Source: Bacteroidetes bacterium 4572_114 (GTDB lineage: Bacteria; Bacteroidota; Bacteroidia; Bacteroidales; 4484-276). From it: a stretch of 5,327 bases of DNA. A model generated the notes under the pieces. The model did no database searches and had not been told where the DNA came from. It saw only the letters and a program-made list of their open reading frames with translations. Position 1 is the stretch's first letter, and each line of letters opens with the position of its first letter. The translations under genes and the position numbers were made by a program. Shown here piece after piece: positions 1 to 5,327 of the stretch. Location: contig NIVA01000240.1 in assembly GCA_002254335.1 (NCBI GenBank), positions 1 through 5,327 of the forward strand, given 5' to 3'.

Positions 1-1995
1 ATCAGCATGTCGCCCAAAAAGATAGAACAACTTCCTGACATTGGTGAAAAGGATATTTTCAGGTCGTTCCAGTTGCTGCCGGGCATTTCAGGTAGTAACG
101 AAGCGTCATCCGGGCTTTATGTTAGGGGAGGGACACCGGATCAAAACCTGATTCTTTACGATGGGTTTACAGTGTATCATGTTGACCATTTGTATGGGAT
201 GTTCAGTTCGTTTAACTCAAATGCCCTGAAAGATGTAAAATTGAGCAAAGGGGGCTTTGAAGCAAAATATGGCGGCAGGTTGTCGAGCGTGATGGAAATC
301 ACCGGTAAGGATGGGGACCAAAATGGATTTAATGCAGGGGGCAGCATAAGTTTGATGAGTTTAAATGTTTTTGCAGAGTTTCCTATAGGAAAAAAAACCA
401 CTGCCTTTTTTACGGCACGACGGTCGTTTCAAAGTGAGTTTTACCAGGGGATATTTCAGCAATTTAACGATAATACAACCAGCGGTGCAGTGGGGGAAAT
501 GGCGGGACGTAAGCGAAGGTTCACAGAACAAACCACCCCCAACACGTACTTCTACGACCTGAACGGCAAAGTAACCTATCGCTCCGATGTGGGGGATGTT
601 ATTTCATGGAGTATTTATAACGGCCAGGATAATCTGGACAATTCCAGGGATATGAACCGATCGTTCGGTGGGACTTCAATGAATAGCGAAATCAATGACC
701 TCACTAGTTGGGGAAATATCGGCTATAGCCTTAAATGGTCGAGAAAATGGAACGAGAAATTATATTCCAACTATCTGTTGTCATATTCAAGATATTACAG
801 CAAAAGAGATATGACACGTTCAGGGACACGCATTAAGGATGATGAGGCGGTGGATTTTACAAATGGCCAGTTTGAAGTTAATTTCCTGCACGATTATTCA
901 TTGAAATTGGATAATGAATTTCAGCTCAATCAAGTGCACCGTTTTGGTTTCGGGCTTCAGTCAACCTATTGGGTCAACGATTATGATTTTACCATGAACG
1001 ACACCCTGATCATACAAAATATATTTGATGAACAAATACAAACTTCCGCATACTTTCAGGATGAATACACCCCCCGGCCGTGGCTTAACCTCAAGCCCGG
1101 AATAAGGGTTTCGCACTACAGCGGTACTGGAAAGGCTTATTTTGAACCTCGGTTTCAGGCAAATTTAAACCTTACTGACAGGCTAAGGTTTAAGGCTGCC
1201 TGGGGAAAATATTACCAATTTGCCAACCGTATTATCCGTAACGATTTACAATCAGGTGCCCGCGATTTCTGGGTCCTGGCCGATGATGAAAATATACCTG
1301 TTGGCGAAGCAATCCATTATATTGCCGGCCTGGAATACGAAACGCCAGCCTATCTATTTAGTGCCGAGGCATTTTATAAACCCATGAAAGGACTTTCTGA
1401 ATATAGCTACCAGATGGTGAGCGGGTTTAGAAGCCTGAATTACGATGAGTTTTTCTATAAAGGGACAGGTATTTCTAAGGGGTTGGAATTTCTGGTACAG
1501 AAAAAAGCCGGCAACTACAACGGTTGGATCAGCTATACCTTATCGGATGTTACATATGATTTCCCTGAACTTAGCGCCGATCCATTTCCAGCCAATCACG
1601 ATGTAACGCATGAATTTAGTTTTGTTAATACTTATAAATACAAGAAATGGATTTTTGCCCTCACCTGGATTTACGCAACCGGCCGCCCATATACAGCGCC
1701 TACCGCCGGATATGAACTGGTTACGCCTGATGGCACCACAGAAGATTTTATAACCATCGGCGAAAAAAATTCTTTGCGGTTGCCCGATTATCACCGCTTA
1801 GATCTTTCTGCAACCTATAATTTCGATTTTGGCGGGAAGATGCATGGCAGCCTGGGGGCATCGCTCTTTAATGTTTATAACCGGAAAAATGTGTGGTACA
1901 AAGAATTTGAAATTATTGATGACTACCTCATCGAAACTGATGTTACACTCCTTAGCATTACACCAAATATCACTTTTACAATCAAGCTAAAATAA
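1..1995 (+). CDS. TonB-dependent outer-membrane receptor, plug and beta-barrel (5' end outside window)
   Basis: This is an outer-membrane active transporter that takes up a ligand using energy from TonB-ExbB-ExbD. The frame is open from base 1, and the Met at base 7 is probably internal because the visible protein begins inside the plug domain. Counting from that Met, the plug holds YVRGGTPDQNLILYDG (about residues 38-53) and GGFEAKYGGRLSSVMEI (about 82-98), both typical of Bacteroidota receptors with an N-terminal carboxypeptidase-regulatory-like domain. The signal peptide, that domain and the TonB box must lie upstream of the window. From about residue 105 to 662 the protein has the alternating, aromatic-rich pattern of a beta-barrel, and it ends in a hydrophobic last strand (ITFTIKLK), so the C-terminus looks intact. 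The DUF4249-like gene follows 21 bases later in the same frame. The family assignment is firm; the ligand is unknown. It does not show the usual pairing with a SusD-type lipoprotein, so polysaccharide import is not supported. Confidence 0.93.
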   Translation: MSMSPKKIEQLPDIGEKDIFRSFQLLPGISGSNEASSGLYVRGGTPDQNLILYDGFTVYHVDHLYGMFSSFNSNALKDVKLSKGGFEAKYGGRLSSVMEITGKDGDQNGFNAGGSISLMSLNVFAEFPIGKKTTAFFTARRSFQSEFYQGIFQQFNDNTTSGAVGEMAGRKRRFTEQTTPNTYFYDLNGKVTYRSDVGDVISWSIYNGQDNLDNSRDMNRSFGGTSMNSEINDLTSWGNIGYSLKWSRKWNEKLYSNYLLSYSRYYSKRDMTRSGTRIKDDEAVDFTNGQFEVNFLHDYSLKLDNEFQLNQVHRFGFGLQSTYWVNDYDFTMNDTLIIQNIFDEQIQTSAYFQDEYTPRPWLNLKPGIRVSHYSGTGKAYFEPRFQANLNLTDRLRFKAAWGKYYQFANRIIRNDLQSGARDFWVLADDENIPVGEAIHYIAGLEYETPAYLFSAEAFYKPMKGLSEYSYQMVSGFRSLNYDEFFYKGTGISKGLEFLVQKKAGNYNGWISYTLSDVTYDFPELSADPFPANHDVTHEFSFVNTYKYKKWIFALTWIYATGRPYTAPTAGYELVTPDGTTEDFITIGEKNSLRLPDYHRLDLSATYNFDFGGKMHGSLGASLFNVYNRKNVWYKEFEIIDDYLIETDVTLLSITPNITFTIKLK

Positions 1996-2016
1996 ATCAG
2001 TATCCGGGTTTTTAAG

Positions 2017-2664
2017 ATGAACAACTTTACGGATTCGATAGTTGCCGGGAACGCTATCAGTGGGTTGCAAATAATGTTGAAAGTAGATTCGGCGGAATTT
2101 AATCTGGACGAAAAAGCCGACAGCTCAGGGTATTATTACTATGCCGGTACTGGCCCCGAATTATTACCGGGCGCGTTTTGTCAGATTGGGTTTGAATACA
2201 ACAACAAAGTTATTTCATCTGAAACCACTATTCCTGAAAAACCAGCCAATCTTGAATTGTCCAAAACATCTATTTCTGTTTCAATGGGGGGATGGGGAGG
2301 TTCTGGCACCGAGCCTATTGAAGTTACCTGGGATAACCCTGGCAACGACTATTTCTACATGGTGGCCACCAATATTGAAGAAAACCCAACACCTATAAAT
2401 CCTGAATTGGAAGACCAGCCCATAAGTGTCGGCACTTCGCCCTCTACAGGCAACCTGTTGAACATTGTCCCGCGCCAGCTTAGATATTATGGCACTTATG
2501 AGCTTGTGATTTTTAGGGTAAACCCCGAGTTTGCCGAGTTGAGCCTGTACACTACCACCAACACGATCAACCTAACAGAACCATATACCAACATAACAAA
2601 CGGAAAAGGTATCTTCACAGCTTATGCCTCTGACACTGCTTATTTTGAGGCTGTGTCGAAATAG
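2017..2664 (+). CDS. DUF4249-like protein lacking its N-terminal lipoprotein signal
   Basis: This 215-residue protein resembles the DUF4249 family, usually surface or periplasmic lipoproteins encoded next to a TonB-dependent receptor and presumed to assist it; the biochemical role is unknown. Family-like parts are SSGYYYYAGTGPELLPG (about 36-52), SSETTIPEKPANLELSK (about 67-83), NIEENPTPINPE (about 119-130), and a C-terminal block with YYGTYELVIFRVN and NGKGIFTAYASDTAYFE (about 157-211). Members normally start with a signal peptide and lipobox cysteine, but none is present. The codons just upstream (ISIRVFK, bases 1996-2016) read like mature family sequence and run straight back to the receptor's stop codon at 1993-1995. 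No other frame supplies a hydrophobic leader. The ATG at 2017 is the first start after that stop and has no clear ribosome-binding site, so it may be only a former internal Met. As written the product would stay in the cytoplasm and is probably nonfunctional. It is likely co-transcribed with the receptor. The family call rests on recalled motifs. Confidence 0.75.
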   Translation: MNNFTDSIVAGNAISGLQIMLKVDSAEFNLDEKADSSGYYYYAGTGPELLPGAFCQIGFEYNNKVISSETTIPEKPANLELSKTSISVSMGGWGGSGTEPIEVTWDNPGNDYFYMVATNIEENPTPINPELEDQPISVGTSPSTGNLLNIVPRQLRYYGTYELVIFRVNPEFAELSLYTTTNTINLTEPYTNITNGKGIFTAYASDTAYFEAVSK

Positions 2665-2701
2665 ACATACAATTAGACCCCCCCCTTTCTTTTCCCTCTC
2701 G

Positions 2702-2719
2702 CATCAAAATAAAATTTAG
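2702..2719 (+). repeat. 18-base direct repeat, copy 1
   Basis: CATCAAAATAAAATTTAG matches the copy at 3270-3287 at 17 of 18 positions. Both copies are preceded by a pyrimidine-rich stretch containing CCC, so the similarity may extend further left in degraded form. The two copies lie on either side of the palindromic repeat cluster. Its function is unknown; it may be a relic of duplicated sequence. Confidence 0.5.
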
Positions 2720-2753
2720 TCTGCCCTGGCTGTTTCATTTTTTTCTTCCGCGA

Positions 2754-2775
2754 TAATTTGCACCTTTGCAAAATG
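2754..2775 (+). promoter_or_regulatory. Possible Bacteroidota-type promoter next to an ATG
   Basis: TAATTTG at 2754-2760 is close to the Bacteroidota -7 consensus TAnnTTTG (one spacer base short). It is followed by CACC and an eight-base palindrome TTTGCAAA (2765-2772) directly before an ATG at 2773. Such short spacing between promoter word and start is common in this phylum. No clear -33 TTG element is seen. The ATG opens only 20 codons (MLIKKIVSIIEMPR and a short tail, stop at 2833-2835), so if the promoter is real its gene has been lost or interrupted. Confidence 0.3.
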
Positions 2776-2808
2776 TTGATCAAAAAAATAGTTAGTATTA
2801 TTGAAATG

Positions 2809-2829
2809 CCCCGGGTCTTTCTCCCCGGG
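2809..2829. repeat. CCCCGGG repeat pair able to form a hairpin
   Basis: CCCCGGG occurs at 2809-2815 and again at 2823-2829. Because CCCGGG is its own reverse complement, the copies form both a direct repeat and a six-base-pair stem with an eight-base pyrimidine-rich loop. There is no T-run after it, so it does not look like an intrinsic terminator. Confidence 0.55.
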
Positions 2830-2912
2830 CTGTAACCCCGTCCTGCTATCTTCCGTTTTTAATCTAAATAATCATTTTCAATGTCTCCAGTGAAATTGGT
2901 TTCAGCGGTAGC

Positions 2913-2974
2913 CCTGTCCGCCGCTTCGCTATGGCCCGCTTGCCAAAGTGTACGGCGGACAGGCAGGCGGGGCC
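2913..2974. repeat. Two interlocked GC-rich inverted repeats
   Basis: CCTGTCCGCCG at 2913-2923 is perfectly complementary to CGGCGGACAGG at 2953-2963 (11 base pairs, 29-base loop). A second, imperfect pair is GGCCCGCTTGCC at 2933-2944 with GGCAGGCGGGGCC at 2962-2974. The order is arm A, arm B, arm A', arm B', with A' and B' sharing two bases, so the stems are either alternatives or could make a pseudoknot. The GC content contrasts sharply with the AT-rich flanks, as expected of an inserted or dispersed repeat. I cannot tell whether it is transcribed. Its right edge meets the next repeat block within a few bases. Confidence 0.65.
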
Positions 2975-2978
2975 GCGA

Positions 2979-3109
2979 AATATTTGTAGAAACAAGATAA
3001 TCAGATGTCTCTACAAGGTGCAGAGCACCGCAATATTGTGCAACTGGGAAAATATTACGGTGCTCTGCACTTTCATTATTCTTCGGGGGGCTTCATTTCT
3101 ACAAATATT
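2979..3109. repeat. Outer arms of a nested palindromic element (14-base perfect inverted repeat)
   Basis: AATATTTGTAGAAA at 2979-2992 is the exact reverse complement of TTTCTACAAATATT at 3096-3109. The two arms enclose 103 bases that contain the inner inverted repeat at 3018-3070. The arrangement resembles a small non-coding mobile or dispersed repeat of Bacteroidota. No transposase and no flanking target-site duplication could be identified with confidence. Confidence 0.65.
3018..3070. repeat. Inner inverted repeat with GGTGC-AGA-GCACC core
   Basis: GTGCAGAGCACCGCAATATT at 3018-3037 pairs with the 20 bases at 3051-3070 at 19 of 20 positions, with a single C/A mismatch (3031 and 3057) and a 13-base loop. 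The left arm, including the G at 3017, is itself a near-palindrome (GGTGC, AGA, GCACC), so each arm could also fold alone. A strong stem of this length would be expected to fold in RNA or single-stranded DNA. Confidence 0.7.
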
Positions 3110-3112
3110 ACC

Positions 3113-3125
3113 GGTGCCCTGCACC
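3113..3125. repeat. Third copy of the GGTGC-NNN-GCACC core
   Basis: GGTGCCCTGCACC lies just right of the outer arm at 3096-3109 and is followed by TAATATT. On the opposite strand, core, linker and arm read GGTGCAGGGCACC, GGTA, ATATTTGTAGAAA. This suggests that the full repeat unit is core plus AATATTTGTAGAAA, and that the left side of the element carries the same parts in a rearranged order. Confidence 0.6.
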
Positions 3126-3269
3126 TAATATTGAAGGTGGGGTTATCTGCAATAAAAGAGTGTTCGGAACAGTCAGCAATTTAGCTGCAAATTATATTTC
3201 TGAAATATCGCGAGAACAAACAATAAGAATATGCATATGTTTTTTGATGACCTTTTTTTATTCCCAGCA

Positions 3270-3287
3270 CATCAAAATAATATTTAG
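3270..3287 (+). repeat. 18-base direct repeat, copy 2
   Basis: CATCAAAATAATATTTAG differs at one base from the copy at 2702-2719. It ends exactly where the open frame of the possible transposase remnant begins (TAG stop at 3285-3287, frame open from 3288). Confidence 0.5.
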
Positions 3288-3434
3288 CCAGTTTTTAATG
3301 AAAACGAAATTAAATGTTTGAAAGAAACATGTAAAATATATGAAGGTAAAACTGAAAAATCAAAGAACCGGAACAGCCCAGGCACCCTAAAGTATTTAAT
3401 TTACGAAGGATGGTGTATAGCTAAGAAATTTTGA
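3288..3434 (+). pseudogene. Possible remnant of an IS4-type transposase C-terminus
   Basis: This 48-codon frame has no start codon and ends in TGA at 3432-3434. It reads like pieces of the C-terminal end of IS4-type transposases as I recall them from Bacteroidota. An early block holds CLKETCKIYEGKTEKSKN, next comes SPGTLKYL, and the end is IYEGWCIAKKF. In the intact family the TL-containing segment is normally followed by a longer stretch with an IARLGGWKGY-like motif and a PPG segment before the closing YEGW-like helix. Here those parts are missing and the two ends are joined directly. The catalytic DDE core is absent and no terminal inverted repeats are evident. The call rests on motif memory over a short AT-rich frame, so chance similarity remains possible. 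Confidence 0.4.
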
Positions 3435-3564
3435 AAAGCCATTAAAGTTGCTATGGATACAGCCAATAAAAAGCCAGCTAAATAGTTACTTCGATTTTAC
3501 ACATCCCGATGGTGTCAATATGAATACTTATCAGCTAACTACTATTATTCTTAGTGATATTATA

Positions 3565-3572
3565 TACTTTTA
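3565..3572 (+). promoter_or_regulatory. Weak candidate -7 element for the glycosyltransferase gene
   Basis: TACTTTTA matches the Bacteroidota consensus TAnnTTTG at every defined position except the last. It lies 33 bases before the ATG at 3606. No convincing TTG -33 element is visible at the expected distance, and the AT-rich context makes chance matches likely. Confidence 0.22.
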
Positions 3573-3605
3573 GCCCCTTAAAAAATCACATCTAAAAATT
3601 AACAC

Positions 3606-5129
3606 ATGCCACATAGCAACAAAGCCGGGTTGTACAAACAAATGATGGACAAACTTGAAAAGTCCGACCCTCAAAACTGGAAAGATATCGATCAAATTTT
3701 AGATCAAATAAAAAAATCCCCGGTAACTGCTGATGTCAGTGCAACAACGTCTCCAGCTGAGGATATGAAAAACGGGATAGCTTTTATAACCTTCGATTAC
3801 GGAATTGACGGGGTTTCGATTGAGATATCGAAATATGCCATGAGCCTGCAAAATTTTATCTTCAAAAACAGCGGTGCGAAAATACATTTCATTGGTGGCG
3901 ATTTTTATCCACAGGCCGACACCGTACTTAAGCCCGAATGGAAACGGTATAAATTGTCAGGCTCCAACGGTTGGGGGAAATGGGAAAATGCTTTTTGGTA
4001 CAACCAGCTGTTTAATGAAGATATGCCCCAAAACAGCAAGCAATCCAACGATCTTGCCAAAGAGATATGGAAGCAGGCGGTTTCGTTAAGCCGTCGCCTG
4101 GGTAAATATTTGGCCGAAAATAATATACAACTGCTAATCCCGGTAAATATTTGCTCCAACCCCGGAAACCTTGCTTTGGGCCTCTGCATCCCACTGGTTA
4201 CCGAGCTTATGGACATGTATGTTTTAAACTCGAACCACGATTATTACTGGGAGGGCGGAAAACCTGCCTCAGAAAAAACCCCCGGTGAAATGCCCGGGCC
4301 AAGGGATCATTTTTTCAGGAATTATGAAAACCGGGAATTCTTCAGTTTCTTCGAGAAGTTATATCCCTGGGACGGGGCAAAGTGGGTCCAGACAAACATT
4401 AATAAACTTCAATCGGACAAACTGATAGAAAAATACAACTTCGGTGCGGATAAGGTTTTTGAACTTGCAACTTCAATCGGCAACGATTTTTTTACTGACT
4501 ATTCTAAGGAAGATGTGAAATCGGTACGCTTGCGGATGGCCCATATTTTATCAGACGGGCATCCTGTAATTCATCCGCAACCGGTAAAAAAGCACCTTAA
4601 AAACCTTAAACACTGGATGGCCAATCAGAAACCGCTTGTTTGTGCCTGTTCCGAAAACCAGGTGCTTGACCCTACAACCGAAGATACAATTTACCTGTTG
4701 CAGCCTACAAGGGTCATCGGGCGCAAAAGGATAAAAATGGATATCCAACTCATTGATGCACTTTTGCACCATGAAAGTTTTAGGAAGGAATTTGACAACA
4801 ATCCCAACAAGCAAATTATCCTGCACATTACCGGCCCTGTGCCCATCGAACATCAGCATGATGATCTATGTGAAAAATTACCGGGATCAGTCTCCACCAG
4901 GTTGTTTTTAGCTTTTTCGGTTGGTACCGAGGAGCATCGGGTTTTTCCTGAAAAAGGGCTTAAACGCCTCTACATTCACGATATCTATCAATTGGCCACA
5001 GCCATAGTTTTCCCCAGCGAAACCGAAGGACGTGGATTACCAATTGTTGAATCGAGTGCCGGCGGGATCCCTATTATTTGTAGCCGTTATTTCCCCTTCG
5101 AGGTGTTTGACGGGGTAGAAGGTTATTGA
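3606..5129 (+). CDS. GT4-type glycosyltransferase, truncated by a frameshift
   Basis: This 507-residue retaining glycosyltransferase of GT-B fold is predicted to move a sugar from a nucleotide-sugar donor to an unknown acceptor in the cytoplasm or at the inner membrane face. No signal peptide or membrane segment is seen. After a polar leader (about 1-55), the N-terminal Rossmann half begins with AFITFDYGIDGVSIEISKYA (about 59-78) and carries LNSNHDYYWEGG (about 207-218), whose His is likely near the acceptor site. The C-terminal half has LQPTRVIGRKRI (about 365-376), the usual donor-phosphate-binding Arg/Lys region, and an intact EX7E motif, E474 and E482 in ETEGRGLPIVE. The frame then stops at VFDGVEGY, short of the closing helices of the fold; those survive in another frame at 5119-5253. 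The ATG follows an A-rich leader (CTAAAAATTAACAC) and is the natural start. As written the enzyme lacks its C-terminal end and is probably inactive or unstable. The fold assignment is firm; substrate and pathway are unknown. Confidence 0.85.
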   Translation: MPHSNKAGLYKQMMDKLEKSDPQNWKDIDQILDQIKKSPVTADVSATTSPAEDMKNGIAFITFDYGIDGVSIEISKYAMSLQNFIFKNSGAKIHFIGGDFYPQADTVLKPEWKRYKLSGSNGWGKWENAFWYNQLFNEDMPQNSKQSNDLAKEIWKQAVSLSRRLGKYLAENNIQLLIPVNICSNPGNLALGLCIPLVTELMDMYVLNSNHDYYWEGGKPASEKTPGEMPGPRDHFFRNYENREFFSFFEKLYPWDGAKWVQTNINKLQSDKLIEKYNFGADKVFELATSIGNDFFTDYSKEDVKSVRLRMAHILSDGHPVIHPQPVKKHLKNLKHWMANQKPLVCACSENQVLDPTTEDTIYLLQPTRVIGRKRIKMDIQLIDALLHHESFRKEFDNNPNKQIILHITGPVPIEHQHDDLCEKLPGSVSTRLFLAFSVGTEEHRVFPEKGLKRLYIHDIYQLATAIVFPSETEGRGLPIVESSAGGIPIICSRYFPFEVFDGVEGY

Positions 5130-5253
5130 ATTGTTGCTTTACCCTGAGAAAAATAAAACAATAAATGAGCACAACCGGAAGGCGGTAAAAAACCGGTATA
5201 GCGAAGCTGTGATGGATGCCAATCTGCAGGAGTTGCTGGGAAGTGTCATTTAG
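5119..5253 (+). pseudogene. Displaced C-terminal tail of the glycosyltransferase
   Basis: This frame, in a different register from the gene at 3606, is open after a TAG at 5116-5118 and ends in TAG at 5251-5253. It reads KVIELLLYPEKNKTINEHNR and continues with AVKNRYS and LQELLGSVI. This is the pattern of the last helices of GT4 enzymes: an ELLLYPE-type helix, then an HNR(K/N)AVKxRYS helix, then a closing leucine-rich helix. It overlaps the last bases of the upstream gene and has no start codon. A roughly 15-40 residue piece normally found between the EX7E region and this tail is absent, so a single-base shift alone would not restore the family sequence. Confidence 0.7.
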
Positions 5254-5327
5254 TAAACTCTATCATCTTTTTTTAAGCTAAATAAGAGATTCGAAATTCA
5301 AAATTCAAAACAATATTAAATAAATGA
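5254..5327 (+). other. AT-rich spacer, possible leader of a following gene
   Basis: Three tandem heptamers, ATTCGAA, ATTCAAA and ATTCAAA, lie at 5289-5309. An ATG at 5324-5326 follows an A/T-rich stretch like other starts in this window, so a further + strand gene may begin here, but only one base of it would be visible. A short T-run near 5268-5275 has no GC stem before it. Confidence 0.35.

Larger units (their letters stand above)
2665..3605. other. Long non-coding, repeat-rich spacer
   Basis: No convincing intact gene is present in these 941 bases on either strand. The left part (2665-2880) has a run of eight C residues at 2678-2685, a promoter-like word near 2754 and a CCCGGG hairpin. 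The middle (2881-3125) is a dense cluster of inverted repeats; the 65-codon open frame at 2931-3128 lies entirely in these repeats and is judged spurious. The right part (3126-3605) is AT-rich. It holds a possible transposase remnant (3288-3434) and another open frame without a proper start (3421-3573, containing YFDFTHPDGVNMNTYQ) that I do not recognise. No intrinsic terminator with a GC stem and T-run was found after the DUF4249-like gene. Confidence 0.8.

Noticed and set aside
177..401. 74-codon - strand open frame inside the receptor gene
   Set aside because: It is antisense to the conserved plug domain and has no recognisable motifs; a shadow frame.
2141..2398. 85-codon + strand open frame inside the DUF4249-like gene
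   Set aside because: It is an out-of-frame shadow of a gene with clear protein-family character.
2665..2700. Intrinsic terminator after the DUF4249-like gene
   Set aside because: There is a C-run followed by a pyrimidine tract but no stem-forming GC-rich inverted repeat.
2979..3125. CRISPR array
   Set aside because: The repeats are inverted and nested rather than direct with regular spacers, and no cas gene is nearby.
2931..3128. 65-codon + strand open frame in the spacer
   Set aside because: It lies wholly within the inverted repeats, its translation is rich in Cys and Arg without family features, and its coding is explained by the palindromes.
3421..3573. 50-codon open frame containing YFDFTHPDGVNMNTYQ
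   Set aside because: It lacks a start near its beginning, is not recognised, and sits in AT-rich sequence where such frames occur by chance.
3905..4216. 103-codon - strand open frame, with another at 4551-4859, inside the glycosyltransferase gene
   Set aside because: Both are antisense to well-supported GT4 coding sequence and show no family features or start signals.
5116..5253. Programmed ribosomal frameshift in the glycosyltransferase
   Set aside because: There is no slippery heptamer at the junction, and the joined product would still lack a segment of the fold, so a deletion fits better.

Overview
The window looks like a piece of a Bacteroidota (Bacteroidetes) chromosome. It has a TonB-dependent outer-membrane receptor followed directly by a DUF4249-type protein, a pairing typical of that phylum. 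Gene starts lack Shine-Dalgarno sequences and sit behind A-rich leaders, and there are TAnnTTTG-like promoter words and AT-rich spacers holding GC-rich palindromic repeats. Nothing here supports a finer taxonomic assignment. All supported genes are on the + strand.

Layout. (1) Positions 1-1995 hold the plug and beta-barrel of a TonB-dependent receptor whose 5' end lies outside the window. (2) Positions 2017-2664 hold a DUF4249-like protein that begins in the mature part of the family and has no lipoprotein signal peptide. (3) Positions 2665-3605 are a 941-base stretch with no convincing intact gene. It contains a poly-C tract, a promoter-like word, a CCCGGG hairpin, an interlocked pair of GC-rich inverted repeats, a nested palindromic array built from a GGTGC-NNN-GCACC core, an 18-base direct repeat pair, and a short open frame that looks like an eroded transposase C-terminus. 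(4) Positions 3606-5129 encode a GT4-type glycosyltransferase that is cut short by a frameshift. Its C-terminal tail remains in another frame at 5119-5253. (5) Positions 5254-5327 are an AT-rich spacer with three tandem heptamers and an ATG one base from the window edge.

How the genes relate. The receptor and DUF4249 protein probably form one transcription unit for binding and importing an unidentified ligand across the outer membrane. The glycosyltransferase is separated from them by the repeat-rich spacer and is probably transcribed independently; its acceptor cannot be told from sequence.

The main oddity is a recurring pattern of short missing pieces: the DUF4249 signal peptide, an internal segment of the glycosyltransferase, and apparently the middle of the transposase fossil. 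This could be real gene decay or collapsed sequence in an assembly. I found no evidence of a new multi-gene system, CRISPR array, RNA gene or intact mobile element; the best leads are the palindromic repeats and the deletion junctions.
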